Source: Azospirillum sp. TSH100 (GTDB lineage Bacteria; Pseudomonadota; Alphaproteobacteria; Azospirillales; Azospirillaceae). From it: a stretch of DNA of 64,000 nt. The notes beneath the pieces are model-generated. The model had not been told where the DNA came from. It saw only the letters and a program-made list of their open reading frames with translations, and did no database searches. The translations under genes and the position numbers were made by a program. The stretch's first letter is position 1, and every line of letters begins with the position of its first letter. Where the stretch lies: the NCBI RefSeq assembly GCF_004923295.1, contig NZ_CP039634.1, positions 2,508,001 through 2,572,000 on the forward strand, in the 5' to 3' direction. Positions 34,920-42,323 of this stretch are shown here, in pieces.

Positions 34920-37115
34920 TCATGCCTCCTGCGGCCGGACGGCTGGGGCGGCCGGCCGGCGGGTGCGGAAAAGGATCCAGAACAGCAACGCGCTCGCCCC
35001 GCACAGCAGGCCGATGCCGAGCATCGCCTCGCGGTAGGAGGTGGCGACCGCCACGCCCATGGCGGCGACGGGACCGAGCGCGCCGCCCAGCCGTTCGATC
35101 AGCCGGTACCAGCCGATCGCCGCCGTTTCCGGCAGGCCGCCGTCGCGGGCGATCTGCGAGACGAGCGTCAGCTGCGGCGCGCCGACCAGCGCCTGCGACA
35201 GGCCGAACAGCGATATCGCCAGAGGCGCGCCCCACGGCGCCTGGGTGACGAGAATGGGCAGGCAGCTGGCCAGCGTGCCGATGCCGCCGGCGGCGATGAA
35301 GCCGCGCCGCGCCTGCCAGCGGTCGGACAGGCCGGCCGCCAGCGGCGACACCAGGATGAAGGCGACGAAATACATCATCTGCACCCGGCCGATCTCCGCC
35401 TTGCTGGCGCCGTCGGCGGTCAGCATCAGCGGCACGAGGCAGAAGAGGAAGGCGGTCGCGGCGATCTTGGTCGGGATGGCGCTCAACACCATCAGGGCGG
35501 AAAAGCGGAGGTCGCGGAACAGCGGCAGGGCGCTGCCCAGCGCCGGACGCATGCCGGCACCGTCCGGCCGGCGTGCGGTGGACCGGCCGCGCAGAAGCAG
35601 CAGGCTGACCGACAGGCCGGCGCCCAGCGCCAGGACCGCGCCCAGCAGGAAGGTGGCGCGGAAGCCGATCCGGTCGGCGATGATGCCGCCGCCCACGGGT
35701 CCGCAGACGCCGGCGGCCAGCAGCGCGCCGATGAACATCGCCATGCCCGCCGCCTGGTTGCGCGGCGTGGTGTGGTCCACCACGATCCCCTGCGCGGTGA
35801 TCAGCACCAGCCCATAGCCCAGCGCCGTCAGGCAGCGCCACAGCATCAGTTCGTAGAGGGAGCCGGCACCGGCGGTCAGCGCCAGACTGACCGCGCCCAG
35901 CAGGGCGCCGATGGTGAAGGAGCGCGCCCGGCCCCAGCGTTCGGAAAGGCGCGCTCCCCCCGGCTGCGATAGCGCCCAGACCAGCATGAACAGCGTGATC
36001 GGCAGGCTGACGACCATGTCGGGCGTCAGCCAGGGCAGCTCGCCGGCGAAGGACTTGGCATAGGCCGGCAGAAAGGGGCGCGACAGCTCCTCCGACAGGC
36101 AGAACAGGAAGACCGGCAGCCGCAGGAAGACGAGGTTCAGCGGCGGCGGTTCGGCGGCCCCCGCCTCGCGGAAACGGAAACGGCCGGCGAGTGCGGCCAG
36201 CCCGGCCTCCGCCCGGCCGACGCGGGGGTCGTCCGCCCCCAGCCGGCGGCGCAGTTCCGCCACCTGGGCGGCCAGCCCGGCATGGCGGTCGTTCACCCGG
36301 TCGAGCGCCGCCCGCAAGCCGCTTTCCACGGCGCGGTCGCCGGTGGTCTCCGCCGGATCGGACGCCTGCGGCAATGCGGCGCGGAAATCGCCCTCCTCCA
36401 CCCGATCGGCCAGCAGCCGCAGGGTCAGGGCCCGCCGCATCGCGAGATTCACCACCAGTTGCAGAACCTCGAAGATCAGCAGCACGGAGACGATGACCAC
36501 CGACAGCACGTCGAGCGCCAGATCGGTGGAGGCCTTGGCGAGAAAGGCGGCGTCGATGCCGAGATGCAGCATTCCGGCGCTGGCGCCCGGCCAGCCGCCC
36601 TGGCCACCACCCTGGCCACCGACTGCCAGCGGCTGCGCGACGTCGACGAACCCGCGCGCCAGCCGGCCGTCGGCAGGACCGCCCAGCCGTCCGGCCGGCA
36701 CGGCCGCATGGCCGTCGAGACCGTCGAGGGGACTGCCAGCCGCCGCCACGATGCGGCCGTCGGGGTCGGTCACCGCGATGTAGGCGATATCGTCATGGCG
36801 GCCGACCTCCGCCGACAGCAGGGCGTCGAGGCCGGCCATCCGGTCGAGCGGGATGCCGACGCCGAGACCCCGGTCGATCTGCGCCACGATCAGGCCGCCG
36901 ACCGTCTGCGCCTTGCGCGCCAGTTCCGGCTGGAACAACGGATCGAAGCTGCGCAGAGCCAGCCAGGACGCCGCCCCCGCCGCCAGAAGCAGGACCGCCA
37001 CCGTGACGATGGTCAGCCGCAGCACCAGTGCGGTGATCGGATCGCGCCGCCGGTGGCGCCGACGGTGACGCCGACGGGCCGGGTCGTCCGGGCCACTCCG
37101 TCCGGCGCCGGTCAT
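34920..37115 (-). CDS. Sensor-HAMP-MFS fusion: periplasmic sensing domain joined to a major facilitator transporter
   Basis: 731 aa from the ATG at 37115, which overlaps the previous stop as ATGA. A basic N-terminus precedes helix 1 (ALVLRLTIVTVAVLLLAAGA, residues about 25-50), a Cache-like periplasmic domain (about 55-190, with GGLIVAQIDRGLGVGIPL and IAYIAVTDPDGRIVAAAG), helix 2 (VLSVVIVSVLLIFEVLQL) and a HAMP-like region. From about residue 320 a full MFS domain follows: start LPVFLFCLSEELSRPFLPA, the loop 2-3 motif GGARLSERWGRARS, and about 12 helices up to LLFWILFRTRR. The fusion of a chemoreceptor-type sensor with a transporter is unusual. Transported compound unknown. Confidence 0.8.
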   Translation of the reverse strand: MTGAGRSGPDDPARRRHRRRHRRRDPITALVLRLTIVTVAVLLLAAGAASWLALRSFDPLFQPELARKAQTVGGLIVAQIDRGLGVGIPLDRMAGLDALLSAEVGRHDDIAYIAVTDPDGRIVAAAGSPLDGLDGHAAVPAGRLGGPADGRLARGFVDVAQPLAVGGQGGGQGGWPGASAGMLHLGIDAAFLAKASTDLALDVLSVVIVSVLLIFEVLQLVVNLAMRRALTLRLLADRVEEGDFRAALPQASDPAETTGDRAVESGLRAALDRVNDRHAGLAAQVAELRRRLGADDPRVGRAEAGLAALAGRFRFREAGAAEPPPLNLVFLRLPVFLFCLSEELSRPFLPAYAKSFAGELPWLTPDMVVSLPITLFMLVWALSQPGGARLSERWGRARSFTIGALLGAVSLALTAGAGSLYELMLWRCLTALGYGLVLITAQGIVVDHTTPRNQAAGMAMFIGALLAAGVCGPVGGGIIADRIGFRATFLLGAVLALGAGLSVSLLLLRGRSTARRPDGAGMRPALGSALPLFRDLRFSALMVLSAIPTKIAATAFLFCLVPLMLTADGASKAEIGRVQMMYFVAFILVSPLAAGLSDRWQARRGFIAAGGIGTLASCLPILVTQAPWGAPLAISLFGLSQALVGAPQLTLVSQIARDGGLPETAAIGWYRLIERLGGALGPVAAMGVAVATSYREAMLGIGLLCGASALLFWILFRTRRPAAPAVRPQEA

Positions 37116-37873
37116 GACCGGGCGCCCTTCGGGGGAAGCATGGCGTCCAGTTCCCGCTCCAGTTCCTCCAGGGCGCGTTCGGCCTCGGCGATGCCCCTGG
37201 TCAGGCGGCCCCGCACAAGGGTCAGCGGGGCGGAGCCGGCGGCCAGATCGTGCCGGCCGCCAACACGCCTGCCGCCACCACGCCTGCCTTGGTGCCATAA
37301 GATGAGGAAGACGCCGGCGAGCGTCGCCAGCGCGGCGAGGCCAACCAGCGCCAATGTGCCGGCATAGAGCCCCTCCTCCACCACCGCCACCCGCGCCCGC
37401 AGGCCGGCGAGGGAGGAGCGCAGGACCACCTCGCCCACGGTCTGGCCGAAGCTGTTGCGCACGCCGCTGCCGATCACCAGCACGTCGCCGTCGATGCGCC
37501 GGCGCAGCGTGCCGCCGGACTCACCGCCCCAGCGGGCGAGGCCGGACTGGCCGACGGCAGTGCGGTCGGCGGCAAACAGCACGATGCCGCGGTCGTCCAC
37601 CACCTCGACGCCAAGGATTTCCCCACCGGACGCCGCGCGTTCGGCCTGGGCCTGGAGATCGACGAGTTCCGACAGGTCAAGGCCCAGCGTCAGGCCGTAT
37701 TCGACCCGGCGCCTCATCTCGTCGGCGACCACGGTCAGACGGGACGCGGCGACCTCGCGCAGCTTCTGTTCAAATTTCAGTTCGGAGAGGGCGACCGACA
37801 GAAGCACGGCGGTCGCCACCGTCGCGGCGATGACGGCGCCGGTGCGCAGGGCCAGCACGCCGCCCAGCCTCAT
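37112..37873 (-). CDS. Small membrane sensor protein, paralogous ectodomain of the MFS fusion
   Basis: 253 aa from the ATG at 37873; a TTG four codons earlier is possible. Helix 1 is LALRTGAVIAATVATAVLL (about 8-30), the periplasmic part (about 32-170) includes RRVEYGLTLGLDLSELVDL and LGVEVVDDRGIVLFAADRT, and helix 2 is LYAGTLALVGLAALATLAGV (about 172-195). A short cytoplasmic tail ends in a charged helix (AERALEELERELDAML). The ectodomain lines up with that of the next gene (MRRRVEYGLTLGLDL versus VAQIDRGLGVGIPL, VVDDRGIVLFAA versus VTDPDGRIVAAA), so the two are probably related by duplication. No kinase or GGDEF output is attached. It is the first gene of the trio. Confidence 0.75.
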   Translation of the reverse strand: MRLGGVLALRTGAVIAATVATAVLLSVALSELKFEQKLREVAASRLTVVADEMRRRVEYGLTLGLDLSELVDLQAQAERAASGGEILGVEVVDDRGIVLFAADRTAVGQSGLARWGGESGGTLRRRIDGDVLVIGSGVRNSFGQTVGEVVLRSSLAGLRARVAVVEEGLYAGTLALVGLAALATLAGVFLILWHQGRRGGGRRVGGRHDLAAGSAPLTLVRGRLTRGIAEAERALEELERELDAMLPPKGARS

Positions 37874-38056
37874 GGCACCCCACAATGATGAAAGGCCGAT
37901 GCATCAGCCACGGACCGCCCAATGCTCCATCATCATCTGTCGGGCGCACCTTCGGAGGCACACCTTCGGGGGTTGACCCGTCAGATGAATCGCGATTCCG
38001 CCGGGCCTTGCAAGCGGTTTTCCAGCTTCGGCCAATGCAGCGCAGGGCGGCGGGAC

Positions 38057-38836
38057 TCAGGCCGGCGGCATCGCGCCGGCCTGCAGCTCCTGCATCGGGC
38101 GCCGCGCCGGCCGCCACCCCACCGTCTCGCCGTCATCCTCGGCAGTGGAGCAATCTGGGGAGCAATCCGGGGACCGGCCCGGAATGGTGGTCTGTCGCAG
38201 CTCGGCCAGCGCCACCAGCGCGTCGCGATCGCCGGCCGCCGCCGCGGCTTGCAGCCACAGGGCCGCTTCGGCCGGGTCGCGGGCCAGGCCGACGCCCTCG
38301 CGCAGGCACAGGCCGAGGCGGTATTGCGCGGCGGGATGACCCTGTTCAGCGGCGGCGCGCAGCCAGCGCACCGCCTCGGCCTCGTCCCGATCGATGCCGC
38401 GGCCGTCGAGCAGCAGCAGGGCGAGGTTGACCTGGGCGGGGGCGGAGTGCTGAAGCGCGGCCAGCCGATACCACAGCGCCGCCTTGGCCGGGTCGCAGGG
38501 CACGCCGGCACCATGCTCGTGCATATAGCCCAGATTGTTCTGCGCCCCGACATCGCCCTTGGCGGCGGCGCGGCGGTACCAGGACACCGCCCTGTGTGGA
38601 TCGGCCTCCACGCCGATGCCGTTGGCCAACAGGAAAGCCAGCATGGTCTGGGCCGCGACATGGCCCTGGCGGGCGGCCCGGCGGTACCAGGGAACGGACG
38701 CGGCGACGTCGGCCGTCCGCAGGGCCTCCGCCAGCCGGTACTGCGCGTCGCTGTCGCCCAGTTCGGCCTTCATCCGGGTCCAGAGCGTGGGCGTGGCAAG
38801 CGTGGGCTTGAGCGTGGCCTTGGCAAGCATGGACAT
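38057..38836 (-). CDS. Sel1-like repeat protein
   Basis: 259 aa from the ATG at 38836; an in-frame ATG two codons later is the alternative. Five to six Sel1/TPR-like repeats of about 36 residues make up most of the protein, each with the A-x-x-x-Y/W-Y/L-R-x-A-A-x-x-G pattern (SVPWYRRAARQGHVAAQ, AVSWYRRAAAKGDVGAQN, AALWYRLAALQHSAPAQ, AVRWLRAAAEQGHPAAQ, AALWLQAAAAAGDRDA). These alpha-helical solenoids mediate protein-protein contacts, often in signalling or cell-envelope processes. No signal peptide is seen. The last 40 residues are polar and Pro-rich. It stands alone, facing the ATPase gene at 39095 across a 260-base gap. Confidence 0.85.
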   Translation of the reverse strand: MSMLAKATLKPTLATPTLWTRMKAELGDSDAQYRLAEALRTADVAASVPWYRRAARQGHVAAQTMLAFLLANGIGVEADPHRAVSWYRRAAAKGDVGAQNNLGYMHEHGAGVPCDPAKAALWYRLAALQHSAPAQVNLALLLLDGRGIDRDEAEAVRWLRAAAEQGHPAAQYRLGLCLREGVGLARDPAEAALWLQAAAAAGDRDALVALAELRQTTIPGRSPDCSPDCSTAEDDGETVGWRPARRPMQELQAGAMPPA

Positions 38837-39094
38837 GGCGCCGGCACCTTCGTCGATTGTCCCCCGGGGTCTCCCTCCCACCAACGGCACGCGAACCGGC
38901 TTTATTCCGGTCGCCCTGGCGTTGCGGTCGATCCCCTGCGCCCGAGTCTGTCCCCCCGCAGCCACCCGTTCAACCTCCCCAGCCGGTGGTCGAGGAATTG
39001 TCACGCCGGCGCCATCGGTTAAGAATGACCATCCCTTCGCGCCCCGGGATAGCCGGACGCATAGGGGAAAAAGTGTGGCCGGGAGGTGGAGCGG

Positions 39095-39532
39095 ATGGGC
39101 GGCACGGCGGCAAGGCGCCTGGAGATGGTCCTGCGCGGCGAGTTGTCCGAACTGGGCCGGCTGGCCGCCGCGGTGGACGATTTCGTCGCGCGCAACGGCC
39201 TGCCGCCCGAGCTGGCCTTCCGGTTCAATCTCTGCTTCGACGAACTCATCACCAACATCGTCTCGCATGGCACCGGCGATCACGAGGCCGGCGGGCCTGA
39301 AATCCGGGTGCGGCTGGCGATCGACGGGGAGGAACTGCGGGCCGAGGTGGAGGACGATGCCGACGCCTTCGATCCCTTCGCCAGCACCCCGCCGCCCGAC
39401 CTGGACGGCGATCTGGACGGCCGCCGAGTCGGAGGGCTGGGGGTGTTCCTTGTAAGCAGGATGATGGACCACGCCAGCCATCGGCGCGAACGCGGACGCA
39501 ATCTGATTCGGCTCGCCAGGCGCATCGGCTGA
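39095..39532 (+). CDS. RsbW-like anti-sigma/serine kinase ATPase (HATPase_c_2)
   Basis: 145 aa from the ATG at 39095, with GGAGG eight bases upstream, preferred over an upstream GTG at 39086. The N box is in LCFDELITNIVSHGTGD, where the Glu and Asn bind the ATP/Mg site; the G1 region EVEDDADAFDP and the G2 loop GGLGVFLVSRMMD follow. It is the compact Bergerat-fold ATPase of partner-switching systems, which phosphorylates STAS antagonists and sequesters regulators. No STAS or sigma gene is next to it; the STAS gene at 32518-32856 is the nearest in the window. Function within such a switch is inference. Confidence 0.9.
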   Translation: MGGTAARRLEMVLRGELSELGRLAAAVDDFVARNGLPPELAFRFNLCFDELITNIVSHGTGDHEAGGPEIRVRLAIDGEELRAEVEDDADAFDPFASTPPPDLDGDLDGRRVGGLGVFLVSRMMDHASHRRERGRNLIRLARRIG

Positions 39533-39915
39533 CTGCCGGCGTGAAGGCTCAACCACGAAGGGCGCAAATCTCCTGAAAACAGGCGTCACAAAATCGTCTT
39601 GCCTGCCTTGTCAGGCCGCGATTTCGACCTCAGGGGCGCTGCGCCGGCCAAGTCCCTCAAGTCATCATGGTCATATCGAGGGGTGGGCCAACTTTGCGCG
39701 CTTTGCATAAAATATCGCCGAATTACCTCCCATGACAATCCGGCAAAGCAGAGCGTTTCGCTCTGCAACAAACCGACACATGACAAGGGAGAGGAATTCT
39801 TGCACTATTGTGGCTAGCCCTAAGTTGCAGGGCGGGGTCGGCCGGTCCGGCGCCCCGCCGCCGACCGGGGGCCAGAGTATGAAAGGCAAACGCTAACGTG
39901 TGGAGTCGACGCATC
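39533..39915. other. Gap with no convincing gene
   Basis: About 380 bases. Several short frames cross it on both strands but none has a good ribosome site or family match. It contains an 8-bp hairpin with a 3-base loop (39748-39755 with 39759-39766) and AT-richer DNA near 39690-39810 that could be a promoter for the HTH gene at 39916. Confidence 0.5.
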
Positions 39916-40101
39916 ATGACCGGGACGCAGTGCCAAGAGGCACGTTTGCGGCTTGGCTGGTCGACACGGATGCTGGCGAACAAGGCTGGCGTTCCGTGGT
40001 ACGCCGTGATGAACCTCGATTACGGCACGGGAGAAGTCGACCCGGCCATCGTGGACGCGCTCGCCCGCGCCTTCAAACAGGCGGGGCTGGAGTTTCGGTG
40101 A
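39916..40101 (+). CDS. Small helix-turn-helix-like protein, 61 aa
   Basis: Starts at the ATG at 39916; an in-frame GTG at 39898 would add six residues. The sequence CQEARLRLGWSTRMLANKAG followed by VPWYAVMNLDYGTGEVDPA and a last helix IVDALARAFKQAGLEF has the helix spacing of a minimal Cro/CI-type DNA-binding domain (R/L-x-x-L-x-W-S-x-x-x-L-A-x-K-A-G). No other domain is attached. Such single-domain proteins are often regulators, but no target is evident. It is followed by a hairpin and then a minus-strand small gene. Confidence 0.7.
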   Translation: MTGTQCQEARLRLGWSTRMLANKAGVPWYAVMNLDYGTGEVDPAIVDALARAFKQAGLEFR

Positions 40102-40104
40102 CGG

Positions 40105-40133
40105 AAAAGCCTTCTCCCGCGATGGGAGAAGGC
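40105..40133 (-). terminator. Terminator of the small 58-aa gene
   Basis: A 10-bp perfect stem (40109-40118 with 40124-40133) with a 5-base loop is followed on the minus strand by TTTT. It separates the convergent genes at 39916-40101 and 40162-40338, and may work in both directions. Confidence 0.7.
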
Positions 40134-40161
40134 ATCTTCCACGACCACACAAATTCTTCGT

Positions 40162-40338
40162 TCAACCCGTTTCGCCGGCCTTGCCCTTCTCCGCCGGGCG
40201 GTCGATGCGCTTGGCCGATTCGGTGTCGGGGGTGATCGGTTTGCCGGTGTCGGAAACCTGCCTGGCCGCCTCCAGCGGATCGGCGATGTCGCGGTCAGGC
40301 TCGTTCGACAGGAGGTTTTCGGACTTTCGGTCTGCCAT
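40162..40338 (-). CDS. Small charged hypothetical protein, 58 aa
   Basis: A short gene: ATG at 40338 with AAGGAG six bases upstream, TGA at 40162. The product starts MADRKSENLLSNEPDRDIA and continues DPLEAARQVSDTGKPITP, then a basic-acidic tail (SAKRIDRPAEKGKAGETG). It is polar, without cysteine, signal or membrane segment, and is probably largely disordered. No family recognised. A good ribosome site and a terminator right after it support a real gene. It lies upstream of nothing on its strand, so it is probably transcribed alone. Confidence 0.7.
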   Translation of the reverse strand: MADRKSENLLSNEPDRDIADPLEAARQVSDTGKPITPDTESAKRIDRPAEKGKAGETG

Positions 40339-40430
40339 GGGGCGGCTCCTTCGATCAGACGTTACCCGGCCACAACAGCCCGGCGCGGCGGATGTCCCTG
40401 ATTGCCTCCCCGCTCCCAGCCTTTCCGATC

Positions 40431-42323
40431 TCAGGCGCCCTTCTGCGCCAGGACCAGGAAGATCTTCTCCTCCAACTGGTCGGGCGTGAAAGGTTTGGCG
40501 ATGTAACCGCTGACCTGATGGGCCAGCGCCTTCTTCACCGCCTCCAGGGTCGCCAGGGCCGTCACCATCAGGAAAGGCAGATCGCCGCGCGCCGTGCGCA
40601 CCTGCTTCAGCAGGTCGAGGCCGCTCAGCCGCGGCATCATCCAGTCGCAGACGATCAGGTCATAGGCGGCGCCGTCGGCCTGGAACCGCTCCAGCGCCTC
40701 CTGCCCGTCGGCGGCGGTGTCGACATGGCCGATGCCGAGCTCCTGAAGGATGGAGACGACGAGGGCACGCGGGCCCGATTCGTCATCCACCACCAGGACG
40801 CGCTGGGCGGCGAGGTCGATGAAAGGCACGCCGACCATGCCCAGTGACTGGCGCAGCCAGCTGGTGCGCGCCGCCCGCTCCTTCGGGCCCGGCGCGTTCA
40901 GCAGGACATGGCGGACGAAGCGCGGCCGGTGGCAGTGACGGTAGAGCACGCGGGCCACCGCCAGACGGCTCTTGCCGGTGCAGAACGCCCCCTCCCCCGC
41001 CAGCCGGACAATGTCGAGAACGCTGTCGGCCGGCGGGTCGTCCTTCGCCTGAATCAGCGGGGCCAGAACACGCTGGGTCCGCAGGAAGGCGTTCTGGATG
41101 TCGTCGAGCTGGCCGCCAAGGGACTCCCGCTCCTCATCGTCGAAGGCGCTGGACAGCACCATGCGTTGCACCTCGGCCAGCCCCTTCAGCTTCTCGTTCC
41201 GGTCCTTCCAGCAGTCCAGCAGCCGGCCGGCGAAGTCGCGGCTGTCGAAGAAGCTCTTCAGGTAATCGGTCACCGCCTTGGCCGCGGTGGGCGACAGCGG
41301 CATCTTCTGGAGCACGAACAGGATGCGCAGCTTCTGAACGAAATTGCGGCCGCGGGTGATCTCCGGGACCGTGTCCTCGTTGACCAGCAGCGCGGTGCGC
41401 CGTTGCAGCGCCGCCTCGGTCCGCGCGCCGCCGACATAGGCGCCCTCGCGGTCGCGCAGGCGGGCGGACAGATCGCTCAGCGCCAGGATCTCGCGCTGCA
41501 CCGCCTCGATGCCGTACATGTCGCCGGCGCTGGCGATGGTGAAGCAGGCGGGTTTCGCCATCTCGCGGCGGAAGGCGGCGGCCAGCGCATCGCGCAGTCC
41601 GGTCATCGGCACCCGGCGCATCAGCACGTCCAGCCGGCGGAACACCGGCGGCGCGTCGTCCGGCATCGGCCGGTCGGCGGCGATCAGCGTCACGATCAGA
41701 TCGATCAGCGTGGCGAAGGGCGCATCCCGCGCGCAGGAGGCGGTGCCGGCGTCGCTGAGCAGGATTTCGCCCAGCAGCCGCTCCACCGGCGCCAACGCGT
41801 CCGGATGCTCGGTGGTCCCGGCCAGCGCCAGCAACGCCTCCGCCTTTTCAGCGAAGCTGCGGCCGGCGGCGATGTGCTGGGTAACGGCGGCGTCGAGCAG
41901 GAAGCGGCCGAGGAAGCCGCCGACCGACAGCAGCTCCGCCGCCGCGCCGGGATAGGCATCGGGCAGAAAGTCCGGCGGCGGGCTCTCCTTCAGCCGCTCG
42001 CGCGTCAGCCGGGCGATCTCGTTGACCAGCGGGGTGATGCCGCCTTTCCGGTCCATCGCCCGCTCGACCTGGGTCAGGATGGCGACGAAGGTGGCGGTGT
42101 TGGACAGCGCGGTCTGGTGGCGCGGGTGGTGCAGCAGTTCCGTCGCGGTCAGCGCGTTCTCGTCGAGGAAGCGGCGGCAGAAGCGGCCGACGCCATCACG
42201 GCCGGCCGGGGTGTAGAAGTCGGCCGGCTCGCGGCAGGCGGCCGGGGCCGTCGCTTCCGCCTCGTCAGCGGCCGGTTCCGTTGCCGGAGAGTCGTGGCGG
42301 AATGCCTCCATCGCCGCGCTCAC
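40431..42323 (-). CDS. Receiver protein with large N-terminal region of unknown function
   Basis: 630 aa from a GTG at 42323 that overlaps the kinase stop by 4 bases; an ATG at 42311 is the alternative. The first about 490 residues are mostly helical and match no family I recognise (FLDENALTATELLHHPRHQ, GGFLGRFLLDAAVTQHIAAG, SLTRERLKESPPPDF-like acidic stretches). The C-terminal receiver (about 508-628) has VLVVDDESGPRALVVSIL, phospho-Asp in YDLIVCDWMMPRLSGLDL, Thr in FLMVTALATL and Lys in GYIAKPFTPDQLEE. Being directly coupled to a hybrid kinase suggests that it is its output, with the long N-terminal part as effector. The receiver is at the C-terminus, the reverse of most response regulators. 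Confidence 0.85.
   Translation of the reverse strand: MSAAMEAFRHDSPATEPAADEAEATAPAACREPADFYTPAGRDGVGRFCRRFLDENALTATELLHHPRHQTALSNTATFVAILTQVERAMDRKGGITPLVNEIARLTRERLKESPPPDFLPDAYPGAAAELLSVGGFLGRFLLDAAVTQHIAAGRSFAEKAEALLALAGTTEHPDALAPVERLLGEILLSDAGTASCARDAPFATLIDLIVTLIAADRPMPDDAPPVFRRLDVLMRRVPMTGLRDALAAAFRREMAKPACFTIASAGDMYGIEAVQREILALSDLSARLRDREGAYVGGARTEAALQRRTALLVNEDTVPEITRGRNFVQKLRILFVLQKMPLSPTAAKAVTDYLKSFFDSRDFAGRLLDCWKDRNEKLKGLAEVQRMVLSSAFDDEERESLGGQLDDIQNAFLRTQRVLAPLIQAKDDPPADSVLDIVRLAGEGAFCTGKSRLAVARVLYRHCHRPRFVRHVLLNAPGPKERAARTSWLRQSLGMVGVPFIDLAAQRVLVVDDESGPRALVVSILQELGIGHVDTAADGQEALERFQADGAAYDLIVCDWMMPRLSGLDLLKQVRTARGDLPFLMVTALATLEAVKKALAHQVSGYIAKPFTPDQLEEKIFLVLAQKGA

Noticed and set aside
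34924..35841. Apparent N-terminal extension of the 33835 binding protein
   Set aside because: It overlaps the MFS fusion gene in another frame, and the twin-arginine signal right after the ATG at 34917 marks the real start.
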